Positions 11,101-22,990 of a stretch of DNA of 64,000 bases are shown here, in pieces. This stretch comes from Polydactylus sextarius. Its lineage: Eukaryota; Chordata; Actinopteri; Polynemidae. Position numbers and translations under genes: made by a program. Positions within the stretch are counted from its first letter, which is position 1. Each line of letters begins with the position of its first letter. The DNA lies in NCBI GenBank assembly GCA_016801845.1, contig CM028927.1, forward strand, positions 6,534,501 to 6,598,500, given 5' to 3'. The notes beneath the pieces were generated by a model that was not told where the DNA came from, did not search any database, and saw only the letters and a program-made list of their open reading frames with translations.

Positions 11101-14100
11101 CATTTGGATGCTTAATGTTACAGAAAGTCTTTGGTGCCATAATGTATGTGGGACTGCTAATGTCTATTGCTGTCATTATTTGGGTTGATGTATTTTAAAC
11201 TAAGCACAAAGGTTATGATTCTTTTTTTCCATTTCCCTCATGGGGAGTGTGGTGTATTTGACCCACAAGGAACAAGCTAAATTAGTAACAGTAGATAAGT
11301 TTCCAGCTTACAAGCCACCTCAGGTCAAACAAACCCATATAGCCGACGCTCAGATTTGGATTTTCACAGTATCTTCCTCTATGTAGCAAAATTACTAAAC
11401 TGTTCTTAGCCAGAATCTCTCACCTAGTCCATCATCACCACTTCTCCTAATCACCCACAACACGACCGTGAAGACAACTGCAGATAAGATGGATAATGTT
11501 TTCCAATAAATGCAGCCGTCTGCAGCTTGATACCTTCACACTTTATCATTCCCACGTATCATCTGACTAAACAGACTGTAACGGCTAAATTAAACCTCAT
11601 CTCACCTTTCTCCCACACTCAGCAGTGGAGAGGGAGCGAGAGGGAGAGGTCATGTTTGGAACATGACATCACCCCCCCTACCCTTCCCCCGCCTCTGGCA
11701 ATAATGCTATCTGCTCCCTGTTACACAATATTTCTTTAAGAGAAGAAGCTGCTAAGTCCCCCCCCCCTTCTCTCTCTCTCTCTCTCTCGCGACCATTCAG
11801 CGATGAAAAAAAGGAGCACATTTAACTGCTGCCAAGGATGAGGTCACTGAGCTTGTCTGTGCCAGCTTTGCCAGCCAGTCAGGCTGCCAGTCAAACACAA
11901 ACACACACACACGCACGCAGTCACACACACTGCACAGGACGGGACACGAGTTTTTCTTCTCTGTTTACTACATAGAAACACCCTGACACTGGGGCTGGTG
12001 GTTACATCATGGTTCGCCTTGGCCTGGATGACACACCACGCTGATATTTCTGTCTGGAAGGATCAGTGAATGAAGACATGAAACTGTACACGATATAGTG
12101 ATACAGTTGTCAAATGTTTACTTTTCGACTTGGGCTGAGAGCGGAGTTACTGTACAGTGAATGTTAATGCACATACTGTGATTTTACAGAGATAAATTCC
12201 CGTTCCACAACTCTAAAATGCAAAACACAACACTTTATGATACTATATTATTATACAATAAAACTGGTCTAGAAAAAAAAAGTATGTTTGTGTGTGTGTG
12301 TGTGTGTGTGTCTGTCTGTGTGTGTTTTAACAAGAGATGAAGAGAGTTTAAAATCTGAACCTGCGACCTGAGAGGCTCTGAAACCTGAAACCGCTTTTCA
12401 TTTGCCACTCTATATACAAGCTCTGCGCATGAAGTCATAACCTGTGTGAGTGTGTGTGTGTGGGTGTGTTTGTGAGGGAGAGAGAGGTAAATTGTGTAGA
12501 TGTGGGGCGATTTCACAGTTTTCCCTTTGAAGGTGCTTTTGATAGCACACATATATTTAACAATTCATATGACATGTACCTTGGGAAGAAGAGCTATAAA
12601 AATTTACAAAGGAAGAGATTGAGAGCATGTTGACACGAGGAAAATAAAACAACCAAGAAAGTCAGGGAGAGCGTGTAGCTTCTGACTTCTTGTGGTGTGT
12701 GTCTGTGTGTGTATGAGTGTGTGTGTCTGTTTCCTGTCTATCCTGATTAGAAGAGAATAAGCCTGAGGTAAACTGAGAGTGTTTCTTGTCAAAGAGTTAA
12801 TAAAACCTTAAATGAAAAATCCCATACAACGTAACTCGCTGCTTTTTATATGATCAGTGATGCTCGGCTAGTGAATGGTCAATTATTTTTGTCATACATC
12901 ATTCAGTTTTGCTCAGATAGCAAGAACATCCTCTTCAACATGTCATATTTCAGTGGTTTAACCCTTTATAAACAACTGTATCATATTTGCTGCCAGTTTC
13001 TGAGACCTGTTTTATCAATATGATAAAAAAAAAAATATGATGAAAAAATAAAATAACAAACAATAAAGCATATAAAATAATAATATACAATAATAAACAA
13101 TATATATAATTTCTTGTAATTTGTTAGACGGTCTAATCAATATCTCAGATTTAAAATATACAATTTCCTGGCTATTATTTGATGCGTCAGGCTTTAAATA
13201 CTTAATATGCTAGACTCTTGGCCCTATGAAGTGGCTTCTTTTTGTTTTTACATTTTTTATACAGAATAAATAATAAATAAAATGAATATAACTAACAAAC
13301 AAAATGAATGAGCTTTAGAAGTGCATGTAGACCATTTTAGACGTGTGTATTTCCTAAAAAATATATTCTTTTTATATTACAAAATTAACTCAGTGGCATT
13401 AGTTTCAGCTCTCAAAAAGGCACCAGTGGCCTACAGTGGAGAAAAGAAATAATCCACACAAACACTCAGGAAATTTCAGTGCTGGTCCGTACCTGAGGTG
13501 AGGAGCAGGAGGGGTTATGTACAGGACCTGGTAGACCCATTAGACAAGACATCTGCTTCTCTAGCTGAAAAAGGAAACAAAAACATTGTCACAAAAATAA
13601 CCTTTCAACCGCGTCAAGAAAAAGCATCACCACCTAAATAACCTGGAGTTTAAAGAGTTCCCCGAAAGGTCACATCCATCTGGAGTTTGACACTTTTCAT
13701 TAATTCATCCACAAGAGCGAAGTGAGTTTCTCTGTCAGTCATGAATATTTCTATCTCAGGCAACTTGACCACTCGGTTCTATTTATCAGCATCTATAAAT
13801 CATAATGCATGCGTGTCTGAATGCGACCGCATGTGTGTGTGTGTGTGTGTGAGTGAGTAACTGGTCTTTAATACTTACAGGCATGTGCTGAGCAGATGCC
13901 CCTTGCATGGCGGGGTCTGGCAGGGTGCCAGGTAAGGAGGCTGGCAGCGGTTGTCTGTGTCTGTTCCGCATATGGAGGAGGGAGGACAGAGGCCCGGGAA
14001 CTGGGCTGTGGTCAGTCATGGGGAGAGAGAGAGAGACGGGTCACGACACAGAGCTAAGGTTTCATTAATCCAGGTCGTGAAAGAGAGAGAGGTGCAAATT

Positions 14101-14617
14101 GAAACATTTATAACTGTGTCTTAGTGGCAGATCGGGGAAAAAAAAAACAAAAAAAAAAACAATGACCTTACGGTGAATAGTTTTCACCAAAACTACTTTC
14201 CACATCAAAAACTGTCAGCAGGAATCTGACTGAATTACCAGGATAACATTGTTTCTGGAAGGAGATGATTTTTTTTTTTTTTTTTTTTTAAGACAGACTG
14301 ACAAATTTGATAAAACCACATCCACCGCTATAGAATGAGAGTGAAGCCAGTTTTGTCAGATTTGTGAGTTCAGACTACTTTTTTTTATGACAGGGTGGGT
14401 AAAAAATGGTTTGGGGTAGCTTGTGAAAATGTGTGGTATTCTTGTTTGGTTTGAGGAGTTGACACTGGTCTGATTTTTTTTTTTTCCTATTTAAATCGTT
14501 ATTCCCTCATACCACAAAGATGAAACCTTGTAAAAATGCTACATCTGTATCAGTCTGCTATATCTGTTGAATATCATCTTATCCAACTGCTATGGGGGAG
14601 GCCTCATATGTACACAT

Positions 14618-14687
<70 letters not shown>

Positions 14688-16280
14688 TTTATATAGTTTA
14701 TACAAAATATGGGGCGGCTTGTGATGGTTGATATTTGTTGTCTGGCTGTTTAATACTGCTCAAATCTGGCAACACTTGATGGAAGAGGACATCTCAAAGG
14801 TAAATATTTTATTTCCCAACTGCTTCAAACTTCAAACCGCTACAAGTAAAGTAGATAATATGCTGTTTGTAATCTGGGTGAAGCAACACTTCTGGTCGTT
14901 CTGGTTAAATATGAGAAAAAGAATCTAAATGTTGTTGTATGTGAGTAAAGAGCTGTAAACAGAGCTTGGAGGTAAAGCACTGGTGATGGAAAGTATGATG
15001 AGTTGAACAAAAAAAAGTGAAAGAAAACAGAGGGAAAGAAGTGACAGCTTGAGAGGGAGGAGAGAAGCTGAGGGATCGCAGCGGGGGATGCAGAGACCCA
15101 GGGTGCCATGTGCTGACCTAACCGCTTTGGATCTCAGCCAATCGGACAGCGTGGGCCTCCGGCCGCGCTGAAGTCATCGGCAATGATGTCATCACCGAAT
15201 CTGGGGTATGCGGCCCCGTTTTAACATACAACAAAGTACAGACAAACCAAAACAACATTTCCTAATGTAACCACAACAGTTCTAGCAGGCCTACAGCCAG
15301 ACACTCAGAGACCAGGTCGCTATGGAAACCGGTGGTAAACATGAGGGGAAACAGTCAGACACCCGATCCATGGTTCATTTAGTAACACTTAGCTGGTTTC
15401 ACTGACTAACATGCTGTCTGGATTCAGATGACACTGATTTACTGCAGCTCTCTCCACACTGTCCTGTCATGTCCCGTCTGGTCTTGGACTGATGTTTGGG
15501 CATTATTATGTCACTGACTTACTTCTGGTACCTTGACTCATGTAATTGACCACAGAGATGGGACAGGGGGTGGGTTTATCTGCAGTATGTGTTGTAGGAA
15601 TCAGTTATAGTTTTGTTAGTAGGAGATAAGGAGAGATAAAGAATTCTTTTTTAGCCTTTAAAGTATTGAACGTCCCCCTGGTTTAAGTCCGACTGGAAAC
15701 CCTTTGTTGTAATGTCATTCGCTATCTCTTCCTCTTGTCATTTCCTGTTTGACATCACTGTGTATTTTCCAATTATAAAAAACATAAGTGCCCCTAAAAA
15801 GATGTAAACACTGTCAAAAATGTAAATATATCACTGCATGATTTAAAATTGTTCTGTGATGACTATAAAAGGCAAAGTGAACAAAATTTGAATCTGAATG
15901 TTACAGCGCAAAGAATGTGCATTTGACATATTTACATATTAAGTTAAAATGCCAGCAGACATTAAAATGTCAGCGGAAACAGATGTGCCGCGGCATGTTT
16001 CACTTCAGTTTTAAGCAGGTTTTATGTAAAATTTTCTGATATCTATGAATTACATCGATTACTGCTGTTAATTTTTACAGCCGATGGATGAGGAGCTACT
16101 TGTACTTTCAATTAAGATGTTCCACCTTTTTTTATGGTGTGAAGGTATGTGGTGTTTTTTTTTATTAATTTCATTAAATAATTGAAGACATTTAAATTAA
16201 ACATATCTATCACAACACTTTACTAATTTAGGCACAAGTCGTAATTAAAACTGCTGTAAAAAAAGTACTATAAACTCACA

Positions 16281-16319
<39 letters not shown>

Positions 16320-19309
16320 TATAATATTCTGATGACTGAGTGGTAACTGCAAAATTGAAAATTGAACAGACAGGACGAGTGGGAGCAGCTGCCTGGAGCT
16401 GGTCATATGAAAGACAGGAACTCCTCTAATCTGCCTTTTGCGCTGGATGATAACCAGGGAGCCATGGAAGCTGACCAGACACTCAGAGAGAGACTCTGAG
16501 TCTTTTAAAGAAAAACAGAGTCGATCAATGGGCAGCGGGGTGGGTAGTTTCATGTCAGAGGGTGCTCGCTATTACTTTGTTCTCTCAGTAAAACAATGTT
16601 TGATTTTCACCCTTCTTTCTCTCAGTTCATCAGTGCAGTGATAAATTATGCAGGGGGAGGAAATGCCTGTCTATGTCAGTCAGACAGAGTTATGATACGA
16701 CCAGAGGTGAAAGAAGAAAAAGGGTGAGAAAAAAAAAAAAAAACATTAAAATGAAATATGTGTGTGATATAGTGCCGCATTAGTGAACGAGTAGACGAAG
16801 TAGGAGCTACTGTGTGGATACTCTACATGTATATGTACTCACCCTGAGTGTGTGAGAGTGGAAGGAGCCTGGGTAATTACTGATCCGGACTGTGAAGAGG
16901 ACTGAGTCTGCTGGGCAGCCAGGATGCAGCTGGGGCCCATTATGGGGCCATGACACTGGGGATGCTGCAGGGGACGGGTCTGGGGATGGTGCAGCGGCGG
17001 CTGTGGATGTGGATGCTGGAGCTGAAGCTGCTGAGGTTTGAGCTGTTGCTGGTTCATACAGGACGGCCCATTATGGGTAAGCGTCTGTGGGGGAGGAGCG
17101 GAAGCATAAAAAATAAATGAATAAACAAAATAAGCTTGCGCCATTTTGAGCTCTGATGGGCGGCATCTACTGTCAATCTGAGTTTATTTTTTTTATATGA
17201 TTCGGATGCACATGTACATGCATGCGTTTATTTGCTTAGATGCGTGTCTCATGGCGTTTGTGTGCTTGATTTCTCGCTGTGTCATTTCCAGAGGAGAATG
17301 TGATCGCCCGGTGTGTCTTTCCTTGCTGCAGGTCAGATGTCTATAGTCGCCTAATTGGGTCTGACTGCATTTATCTCCCTCACACTCAAATGTCACTCAA
17401 AACACCAACCTGACAGAGCTCAGAAGTAAACACCTGGCAACAATACGTGGCAAGTCATTGTATGCATTGATTTATGTTTAGTTTTGATGTAACTCAGAAA
17501 GAGATTAGAAAAGACTAGAAAATTCTGCTTCATTTTGCTTGATATTTTCAATATTTTACCTGTTTGCTCTTCTCCTCTTCTTGTGCTTGAAGAAACTCCT
17601 CCTCAATCTCCTTGAACAGACCAACCTCTTCACAGTTCTGCAAAAATCGGGTCGGTGTCGGCGTCTGGTCTGAAAGCATTACGTACAAGCACGCAAAAGC
17701 AAAACAAAACAAAAACAAAAAAAACGAAACAGGTTTAAATAAATTCACCAGTCATGTATCGCTGCCTCCATTTGCTACAACAGCTTCTCTTGTTTTGCCT
17801 CAGTCGCCCTGGCTGCAACGCCGAGAGGAGACACAAGTCTCCCTCTCTGTCTCTGTCTGTGATAACATCGGTCTGAGCCGTCTAAACATGACGGGGTCAG
17901 AGGTCGGCCCAGTTCATTGTTTTGACACTAGATTTCCTGCTGGAGGTGTGACAGACTGCAGGACAGAGACACACGGAGAAAGAAAGACACAGAGGGAGAG
18001 GCAGAGTCTGCAGAGGTTAGATGTCATGCTGATGTTTATGCCCAGACCGACAGCTGTTTCTTTGGTTACAGACAGTGTCTCTGGACTTTGTAGTGAGTTT
18101 GCCATGGCGGTACGAAGCAGAAATACTTTGATAGTGAAGCTATTCATCATGCACCTATTGTGTATCCTTCATTAGTATTGTAAATGTTTTTTGTTTTTTT
18201 TTTTACATAAAGTTGTGATATACTACAAGATTAGTTTATTGAAGTACATCATGTCTTAAGTAACTGGCTACAAAAAAAAAAAAAAAATCATTTTGCCTTC
18301 AAATAACCTCAAAACTGTTCCACTTCTCAGTGGAGAAAGAACTAGCGTTATTAATAATACATCATTACATTCAGCACGCACTAGAGATGGGCTATGTTTT
18401 TTTTGGAATTTTCAAAGCCATTTTTGAAAAATAAATAAATAAATAAATAAACTAAAATAGACTTTAGACAAACACTTTCCAGTGAATCCCCTGACAATTA
18501 AATTCTCAGTGGGAGAAAAGCTTGTTGGGAAAAAATAGCCTTGAAAGATGATGAAGAAAATGAAGAATTTACTTAATTTCTTTAAAAAAAAAAAAAAACC
18601 CTAAGAGTTTAGGCTGTACATTTGTTGTTGAACTGTTGAACTGTTAATTGTCTAATTCTTTAAGCAAAAAAGCCAAACAATCTCTGGTTCCTGACCCTGA
18701 AATGTGAATATTTGATATTTTTTGTAAGTTTTAATTTTTTTTCTGGACTATTGTTTGAATATTTCCAAAAAAAAAAAAAAAATGCTGAACAAATTAATAA
18801 GTAATAAGAATAACTATTTCTTGTGAATTCACAGCTGTTATGCTAAATGACACTGATTGTCCCTCTGATCTATTGATGTTGATGTTCAGTTGATCAGTAA
18901 ACTCATATAATGCCTTGGTCTGCACGGAAACAAATTAAAGTTTAGTGCTAGTTAGTGATGTCATCGCGTACAGTAATACATAATTACATCAACAACCTTT
19001 TATCTACTTTACTTTTTTTGGTTTTCAGAATAAAGAGTAAAATATCGAAGATGAAAAATAAGATGGTTTATGGGACCCTCACCACTTTTTTTTTTTTTTT
19101 TTTAAAAGTGGGTCTTCATTTATGACATTATCAGTGTGTTTGGTCTAATCTGATAGTACAGTATACTGTACATGCGGCAACATGAGCAGCTCTGTTTCAC
19201 AGCACAGACTATCTGAGGGAAGGAGGCTTGAATCTGAGCTTATCTGATTTCATACTGTATAACGTAGCATCATCATTTTTTCATCAAGTGCTGATCCTTA
19301 AAAGAGGTC

Positions 19310-19342
<33 letters not shown>

Positions 19343-20131
19343 CCCAACAACAGCATATATAACATGTCTAAGCAGTGGAAACAAATCAAGAAAGATTACT
19401 TGTGGTTATAGGGGAGATAAAGGTGGGTGAAACTGACCAAGATTGGTGGTGGTGGATTTTGTGCTGGTCTCACCTGTGAAAGCCGTGTCCGTTTTGATGG
19501 CGGGGAACTTGAGGGTCATCTCATGCTTGTGCCTGTGGATGTTCAGGTGCTCCTCTAACTGGAAGCGCTGCAGCACACCGACAGAGTGAGAAAGATATGA
19601 GGAGATGTGTGCAGCTGTGCGACATGACACATAGAGGAGGGGAGGGTGGTTCAGTTAAATCATCATCATCTTCTGCTTCTTTGCCTTGGCTGACTCATTA
19701 GTCGTGGATTTAGTCATTGTATGGTTGTTTACTCCCATTTTAATGGTATAGTGATTTAACACTTACTCACACCTTTTAGCACATCACCCTGACTATAGTA
19801 TTGGTTTTGATCTTTAAAAAAATCATTCAGATTTAACCCTGGGAATAAATTTCTCCCACTCTCTTTTTACCCAGCATGCACCAAGGCATGCTTGACCTCC
19901 CATAGCAGCTATATATATATATATTAGTTAACTAACCAAAATAAGATAATATATAATATCATCTTTACAACGTTAAAGAATTTTATCTAACTTGTGTAAC
20001 TTAAATTTTATACTCAAGCTGTATAACGATGATTCTATTTTTTTCTTTAAGCCATTAAAGCATCTTATCCTACTGACCTGAGAGCAGCCTGGAGCGCCGC
20101 ACACATAAGGTCCGTCCTGTTTGTCATTCAT
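8024..20131 (-). CDS. creb5: cAMP-responsive element-binding protein 5 (CREB5), ten coding exons
   Basis: CREB5 (CRE-BPa) is a nuclear bZIP activator of the ATF2/ATF7 group that binds TGACGTCA as a homodimer or with Jun. Coding exons on the minus strand: 20131-20078, 19567-19474, 17669-17560, 17084-16843, 14005-13879, 13564-13493, 10323-9955, 9506-9222, 9131-9023, 8160-8024. They sum to 1599 nt, 532 aa plus stop (human 508). Features are an N-terminal C2H2 finger (C11, C16, H29, H33), the TPTP phospho-acceptor block (T52, T54, matching ATF2 Thr69/71), Pro- and Gln/His-rich middle regions, a basic region RNRAAATRCRQKRK near 417-430 and a five-leucine zipper from 436. All joins are GT-AG and phase-consistent. 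The start MNDKQDG aligns with the internal MNLEQER start of human isoforms; a longer upstream start is not seen. Confidence 0.93.
9023..9131 (-). CDS. creb5: CREB5 coding exon 9 (end of leucine zipper)
   Basis: Residues 452-487, NEVTSLRSEVGQLKQILLTH and following. The donor is GTGAGT. Reading through the donor would meet TAG within two codons, so splicing is required for the known tail. Confidence 0.92.
9222..9506 (-). CDS. creb5: CREB5 coding exon 8 (bZIP basic region)
   Basis: Residues 357-451. It carries DPDERRQKFLERNRAAATRC, the KRKLW junction and the start of the zipper. A Gly/Ser-rich insert (378-395) precedes the basic region. The exon is in phase 0 at both ends. Confidence 0.96.
9955..10323 (-). 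CDS. creb5: CREB5 coding exon 7 (Gln/His-rich)
   Basis: Residues 234-356. It holds the family block MGHMMEMM, then QQQQQHHHHPHPHH and many His/Pro/Gln residues, as in human CREB5. The exon ends ...VQAQ before the GTACAG donor, joining to LSPAAQQMQ. Confidence 0.92.
10324..13492 (-). other. creb5: CREB5 intron (3.2 kb)
   Basis: AT-rich intronic DNA with CA/TG runs near 12292-12325 and 12440-12475 and poly-pyrimidine CTCTCT near 11770. I see no exon or RNA gene. Confidence 0.6.
13493..13564 (-). CDS. creb5: CREB5 coding exon 6 (24 codons)
   Basis: A short exon too small to stand out as an open frame, found by its flanking TTTTTCAG acceptor and GTACGG donor. LEKQMSCLMGLPGPVHNPSC matches the human segment MERQMSVNSSIMGMQGPNLS by position and residues. 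Confidence 0.85.
13879..14005 (-). CDS. creb5: CREB5 coding exon 5
   Basis: Residues 167-209, PVPGPLSSLLHMRNRHRQPL, closely matching human PVPGSLSSLLHLHNRQRQPM. The donor is GTAAGT; a (CA)n tract on the transcript strand starts about 27 bases after it. Confidence 0.93.
14620..14685. repeat. Compound (CA)n(TA)n microsatellite
   Basis: A CA run passing directly into a TA run, in a CREB5 intron. Confidence 0.95.
16281..16316. repeat. (TA)n microsatellite
   Basis: About 18 TA units in a CREB5 intron. Confidence 0.95.
16843..17084 (-). CDS. creb5: CREB5 coding exon 4
   Basis: Residues 87-166, Gln/His/Pro-rich, ending with SVITQAPST, a block identical in human CREB5. The acceptor is CCCCCACAG and the donor GTGAGT. 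Confidence 0.9.
17560..17669 (-). CDS. creb5: CREB5 coding exon 3 (stress-kinase target segment)
   Basis: Residues 50-86, DQTPTPTRFLQNCEEVGLFK. In ATF2 the two threonines of this block are phosphorylated by p38/JNK. The acceptor is CTTTCAG and the donor GTAAAA. Confidence 0.94.
17670..19473 (-). other. creb5: CREB5 intron (1.8 kb)
   Basis: Long A and T homopolymer runs, an AAAT run near 18428-18452 and a CA microsatellite at 19310-19341. No supported exon. Between coding exons 4 and 3 (17085-17559) there is likewise nothing recognisable. Confidence 0.6.
19310..19341. repeat. (AC)n microsatellite
   Basis: About 16 AC units in a CREB5 intron. Confidence 0.95.
19474..19567 (-). CDS. creb5: CREB5 coding exon 2 (second half of zinc finger)
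   Basis: Residues 19-49, RFQLEEHLNIHRHKHEMTLK, supplying the two His ligands of the N-terminal finger. The donor is GTGAGA. Confidence 0.94.
20078..20131 (-). CDS. creb5: CREB5 coding exon 1 (start codon, first half of zinc finger)
   Basis: The exon runs from an acceptor TTTGTAG at 20145 to a GTCAGT donor. The first in-frame ATG gives MNDKQDGPYVCGAPGCSQ. Upstream in-frame residues (LVDD) are open but lack an ATG in the exon, so this start is preferred. Confidence 0.85.
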
Positions 20132-21434
20132 GTCATCCACAAGCCTACAAAACAGAAAAAAACAAAACAAAACAAAAACAACTTATTAAGCGCCAGTGTA
20201 ATGTTTCAAGTCAAAGTTAATAATACTTGACCTTTTCAATCAAAAGGTGTCTTGTAGTTCTCTGCTCTATGTTTTTGTTTGTACAGACGGATAATCAGAC
20301 AATTCACACAAATAATACAGTTATCCTCCTATTTATCACATCTTGTAATGGAATCAGGGTCTAATGAGGTAGATGCCACAGATGATAGATGTTTCAACCT
20401 GAGACACAACATTATCTGGAGGAAAATGATCCCTTTGGTGCCAGAGGGAGTGGAAAAGTCTTGGGTTCTTACAGCATTGCTGCATACTGCAGGTAGTCAT
20501 TTTTATTAGGAAAAGCACTGTAATACATACATCTGTTTGTGTTTTTTTTATTCTTCTTCTTCTTCGAACTATTCATTACTGATTACTAATAACATGTAAG
20601 GGCCAAACAACATCCAAGTTTTACAGAATCGTGATCTTTACTTTTCATGGTTATTATGTAGCAAAGAGCTAAGTGTAGTGCAATTGTTTCAGCCTACAAT
20701 TAGGCTTTCATCGGGGGCATCAGTTAATAATAAGTGTGATGAAAGGCTGCATACTCTCCATGCATAACATAAAAATCAAGTCACCATAGGATAAAAATAA
20801 CACAAACGTAGAATAGAGCACAATGATAAAGCCGCTTGCAGTGCACTAACCCAAGCTTGACCCAGCCACGCTTGCTTGGAGATATTAGGCCAGTGGTGGT
20901 GGGTAATTATGACTTATTTGAAGTGCTACTGCTGCTGGCCTTTCGTTTTCCACCAGCAAAAGAAGACGCCTCCGACTCCCTGACCTCAGGCATTCCTCCA
21001 AGCTGCTTGTCACCAAACAAGATTCACACAGTTGTAGAGAAGACACAGAGGTCATTAGGTTGACAGGCCTCAACTTTTCACCCTCTTGACTCCACTGAAG
21101 AAGACTAATTGACCAAGCAGTATCACTGATGCGTTTTTGGGTGGAGATGATGGTTATGAGATTTGGAGTGAATACATATTCGCAGATACGCACATGCTTC
21201 TCTGAAGTGTTGTTGTTTGATCGAGATGAAATGACTGAGAAAACAGCAAAGTGTGTCCTGATGTTATGGGAAAGAGTGAGAGCTGAAGAGAGGAATGAAG
21301 AGAGAGAGAGAGAGAGAGAGGCAAAAGTGAATGCTTCCATAAGAAATGGAAAGTGTGTGTGTGTATGTGGTGGGGGGTGAGTGACATTAGGGTGATGGAG
21401 AGGGGGAATGGAAAGGGCAGAGTGGCAGTGAGAG

Positions 21435-21438
<4 letters not shown>

Positions 21439-21477
<39 letters not shown>
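21439..21477. repeat. (AG)n microsatellite
   Basis: About 19 AG units in CREB5 intron 1; a shorter AG run lies near 21300-21320. Confidence 0.95.
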
Positions 21478-21479
<2 letters not shown>

Positions 21480-21611
21480 GACACAATGAATGGAAGAAAG
21501 AAGGAATGAGGGGGGGAGGCAGCAGAGGGAGAGCTGCACTGTCGGTCTACGCCTGACAGGTTTGAACCTGCCTCAGCCCCCATTTTCCAACCCCAGGCAA
21601 GGTGACTTCAT

Positions 21612-21613
<2 letters not shown>

Positions 21614-21652
<39 letters not shown>
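21614..21652. repeat. (GT)n microsatellite
   Basis: About 18 GT units in CREB5 intron 1. Confidence 0.95.
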
Positions 21653-21654
<2 letters not shown>

Positions 21655-22025
21655 CTAGAAGACAGAGTGAGCAAGCAAGTGTTCACAACAACACAATTAC
21701 AGATAGATACACACACTGATATTCAGATAACTTACAAACTAAGTTGTAAAGGAAAAGGTTTCATTGTTTTCTATTTGTTTTATACAACTATCCTACTACT
21801 GTTACCGTGTGTATTCTTTCTCGTGGTGATATGACAATGTGGTATATTTCACATATGAATAAAAGCTGATCCTTTGAAGCTAATCATCACTATGTTTTAC
21901 AGTTATTTTTCCTTTATTTTACTTTTTGCCTGTCTATCCTCCTTTCAGCAGCTCTTGTACAAGACGAGCAGACTCAGCACATTTCCAGCAAAACCTTCTG
22001 TCAGAGTGGTTACATCCATGCACAA

Positions 22026-22033
22026 TGACGTCA
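22026..22033. promoter_or_regulatory. Perfect CRE palindrome in CREB5 intron 1
   Basis: TGACGTCA, the binding site of CREB/ATF bZIP dimers, about 0.8 kb downstream of the probable CREB5 first exon. It is a motif match only. Confidence 0.45.
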
Positions 22034-22830
22034 TCCTTAATACATAAATCCAACAGCAGACTAGACAACATGTTGCCAATTCAAAACGGATTAATGTCTG
22101 TGTTGGAAAAAAAAAAAGATCTTAAGAGGAAGAGGCGGGAAAATGTCTAATAACTTATTTGTCACATTCACTGGCCTAAACTAAACCCATTATCAGTACA
22201 GTAATAATGATTAATGACGTGATATGACACACAAAACTTTAAAATCTCGTGCTCGTGAATCACGTATAACATCGACATGTCCGGTTTAATTATTTAAGTT
22301 AAAAAATAATTAAAATAATAACAGTAATAATAAAAACACCCAACTTCATTTACTTACTATGCTACTTCTCAAAGTTTCCATATTTGATGGATGATGAATG
22401 TCAACAACATTGAACCGGTCGCGCCGCCTCGAGGCTCATTTAAGCTCAAATTTAATCGGCGGCTCAAACCGGTAAACGTTCCGACAGGCGACCGGTCAGT
22501 GGCTGTGTTTGTCTCAAGAACATGACACGGTGTGTATCCTTTCCTACAGCTCCGTAAAAGCAACCTGTTCAGCTGATAAACAAGCCCGGCACAGCTGTAC
22601 AGAGAGTGCTGTCACACCCCCCAAATAGACACCAGCGCTCAACCCGACGTCCGCCTCCTGATGAGACTTCAGCTAAGCCAAAAAAAGTTGCTCCGTTAAC
22701 TTTCCGGCAACGTTAAAAAATTAAATATTAGTCGTAAAAACAAATTCAGCAAGTTACGGTTAAGTGTCAGAAGAGCGATGGCAGGTGAGTTTAAAGTTTT
22801 TGTGAATGAAAGTAGATAGCGGAGGCTTAC

Positions 22831-22990
22831 CTACAAGTAGAGCGGGACGAGCGGCGCTCCAGAGAGGAACCACGTTGGACTGGAGCGAGATTACAATACG
22901 TTCTATTTACAGAAGCATTACATCATCCTACCGGTGACGTCACGTGGGATTCCTGAAGTTCTAAATCATTGCGGTCCGGTACGGAGAGAG
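22831..22990 (-). other. creb5: Probable CREB5 untranslated first exon
   Basis: A strong donor, ACTTGTAG/GTAAGC, sits on the minus strand at 22831/22830 at the edge of a GC-rich, CpG-containing patch upstream of the first coding exon. The last 80 bases lack an ATG in the CREB5 frame. The exon's 5' limit is a guess. Confidence 0.45.
22935..22946. promoter_or_regulatory. Overlapping CRE and E-box (TGACGTCACGTG)
   Basis: A perfect CRE (22935-22942) sharing bases with CACGTG (22941-22946), about 105 bases upstream of the probable exon 1 donor of CREB5. CREB5 itself belongs to the family that binds this CRE, so autoregulation is possible but unproven. Confidence 0.5.

Larger units (their letters stand above)
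14006..16842 (-). other. creb5: CREB5 intron (2.8 kb)
   Basis: AT-rich, with homopolymer A and T runs and two AT microsatellites. No supported exon. Confidence 0.6.
20145..22830 (-). other. creb5: CREB5 first intron (2.7 kb)
   Basis: Lies between the probable untranslated first exon and the first coding exon. It holds GA and GT microsatellites and a perfect CRE palindrome at 22026-22033. The 232-codon minus-strand open frame near 20885-21583 is mostly CT-repeat translation and not a credible gene. Confidence 0.55.

Noticed and set aside
17612..18175. 187-codon plus-strand open frame
   Set aside because: It overlaps CREB5 coding exon 3 on the other strand and runs into intron; its translation has no domain or family signature.
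20885..21583. 232-codon minus-strand open frame
   Set aside because: Mostly translated CT/GA repeat (poly Leu-Ser) within CREB5 intron 1, with no recognisable domain.
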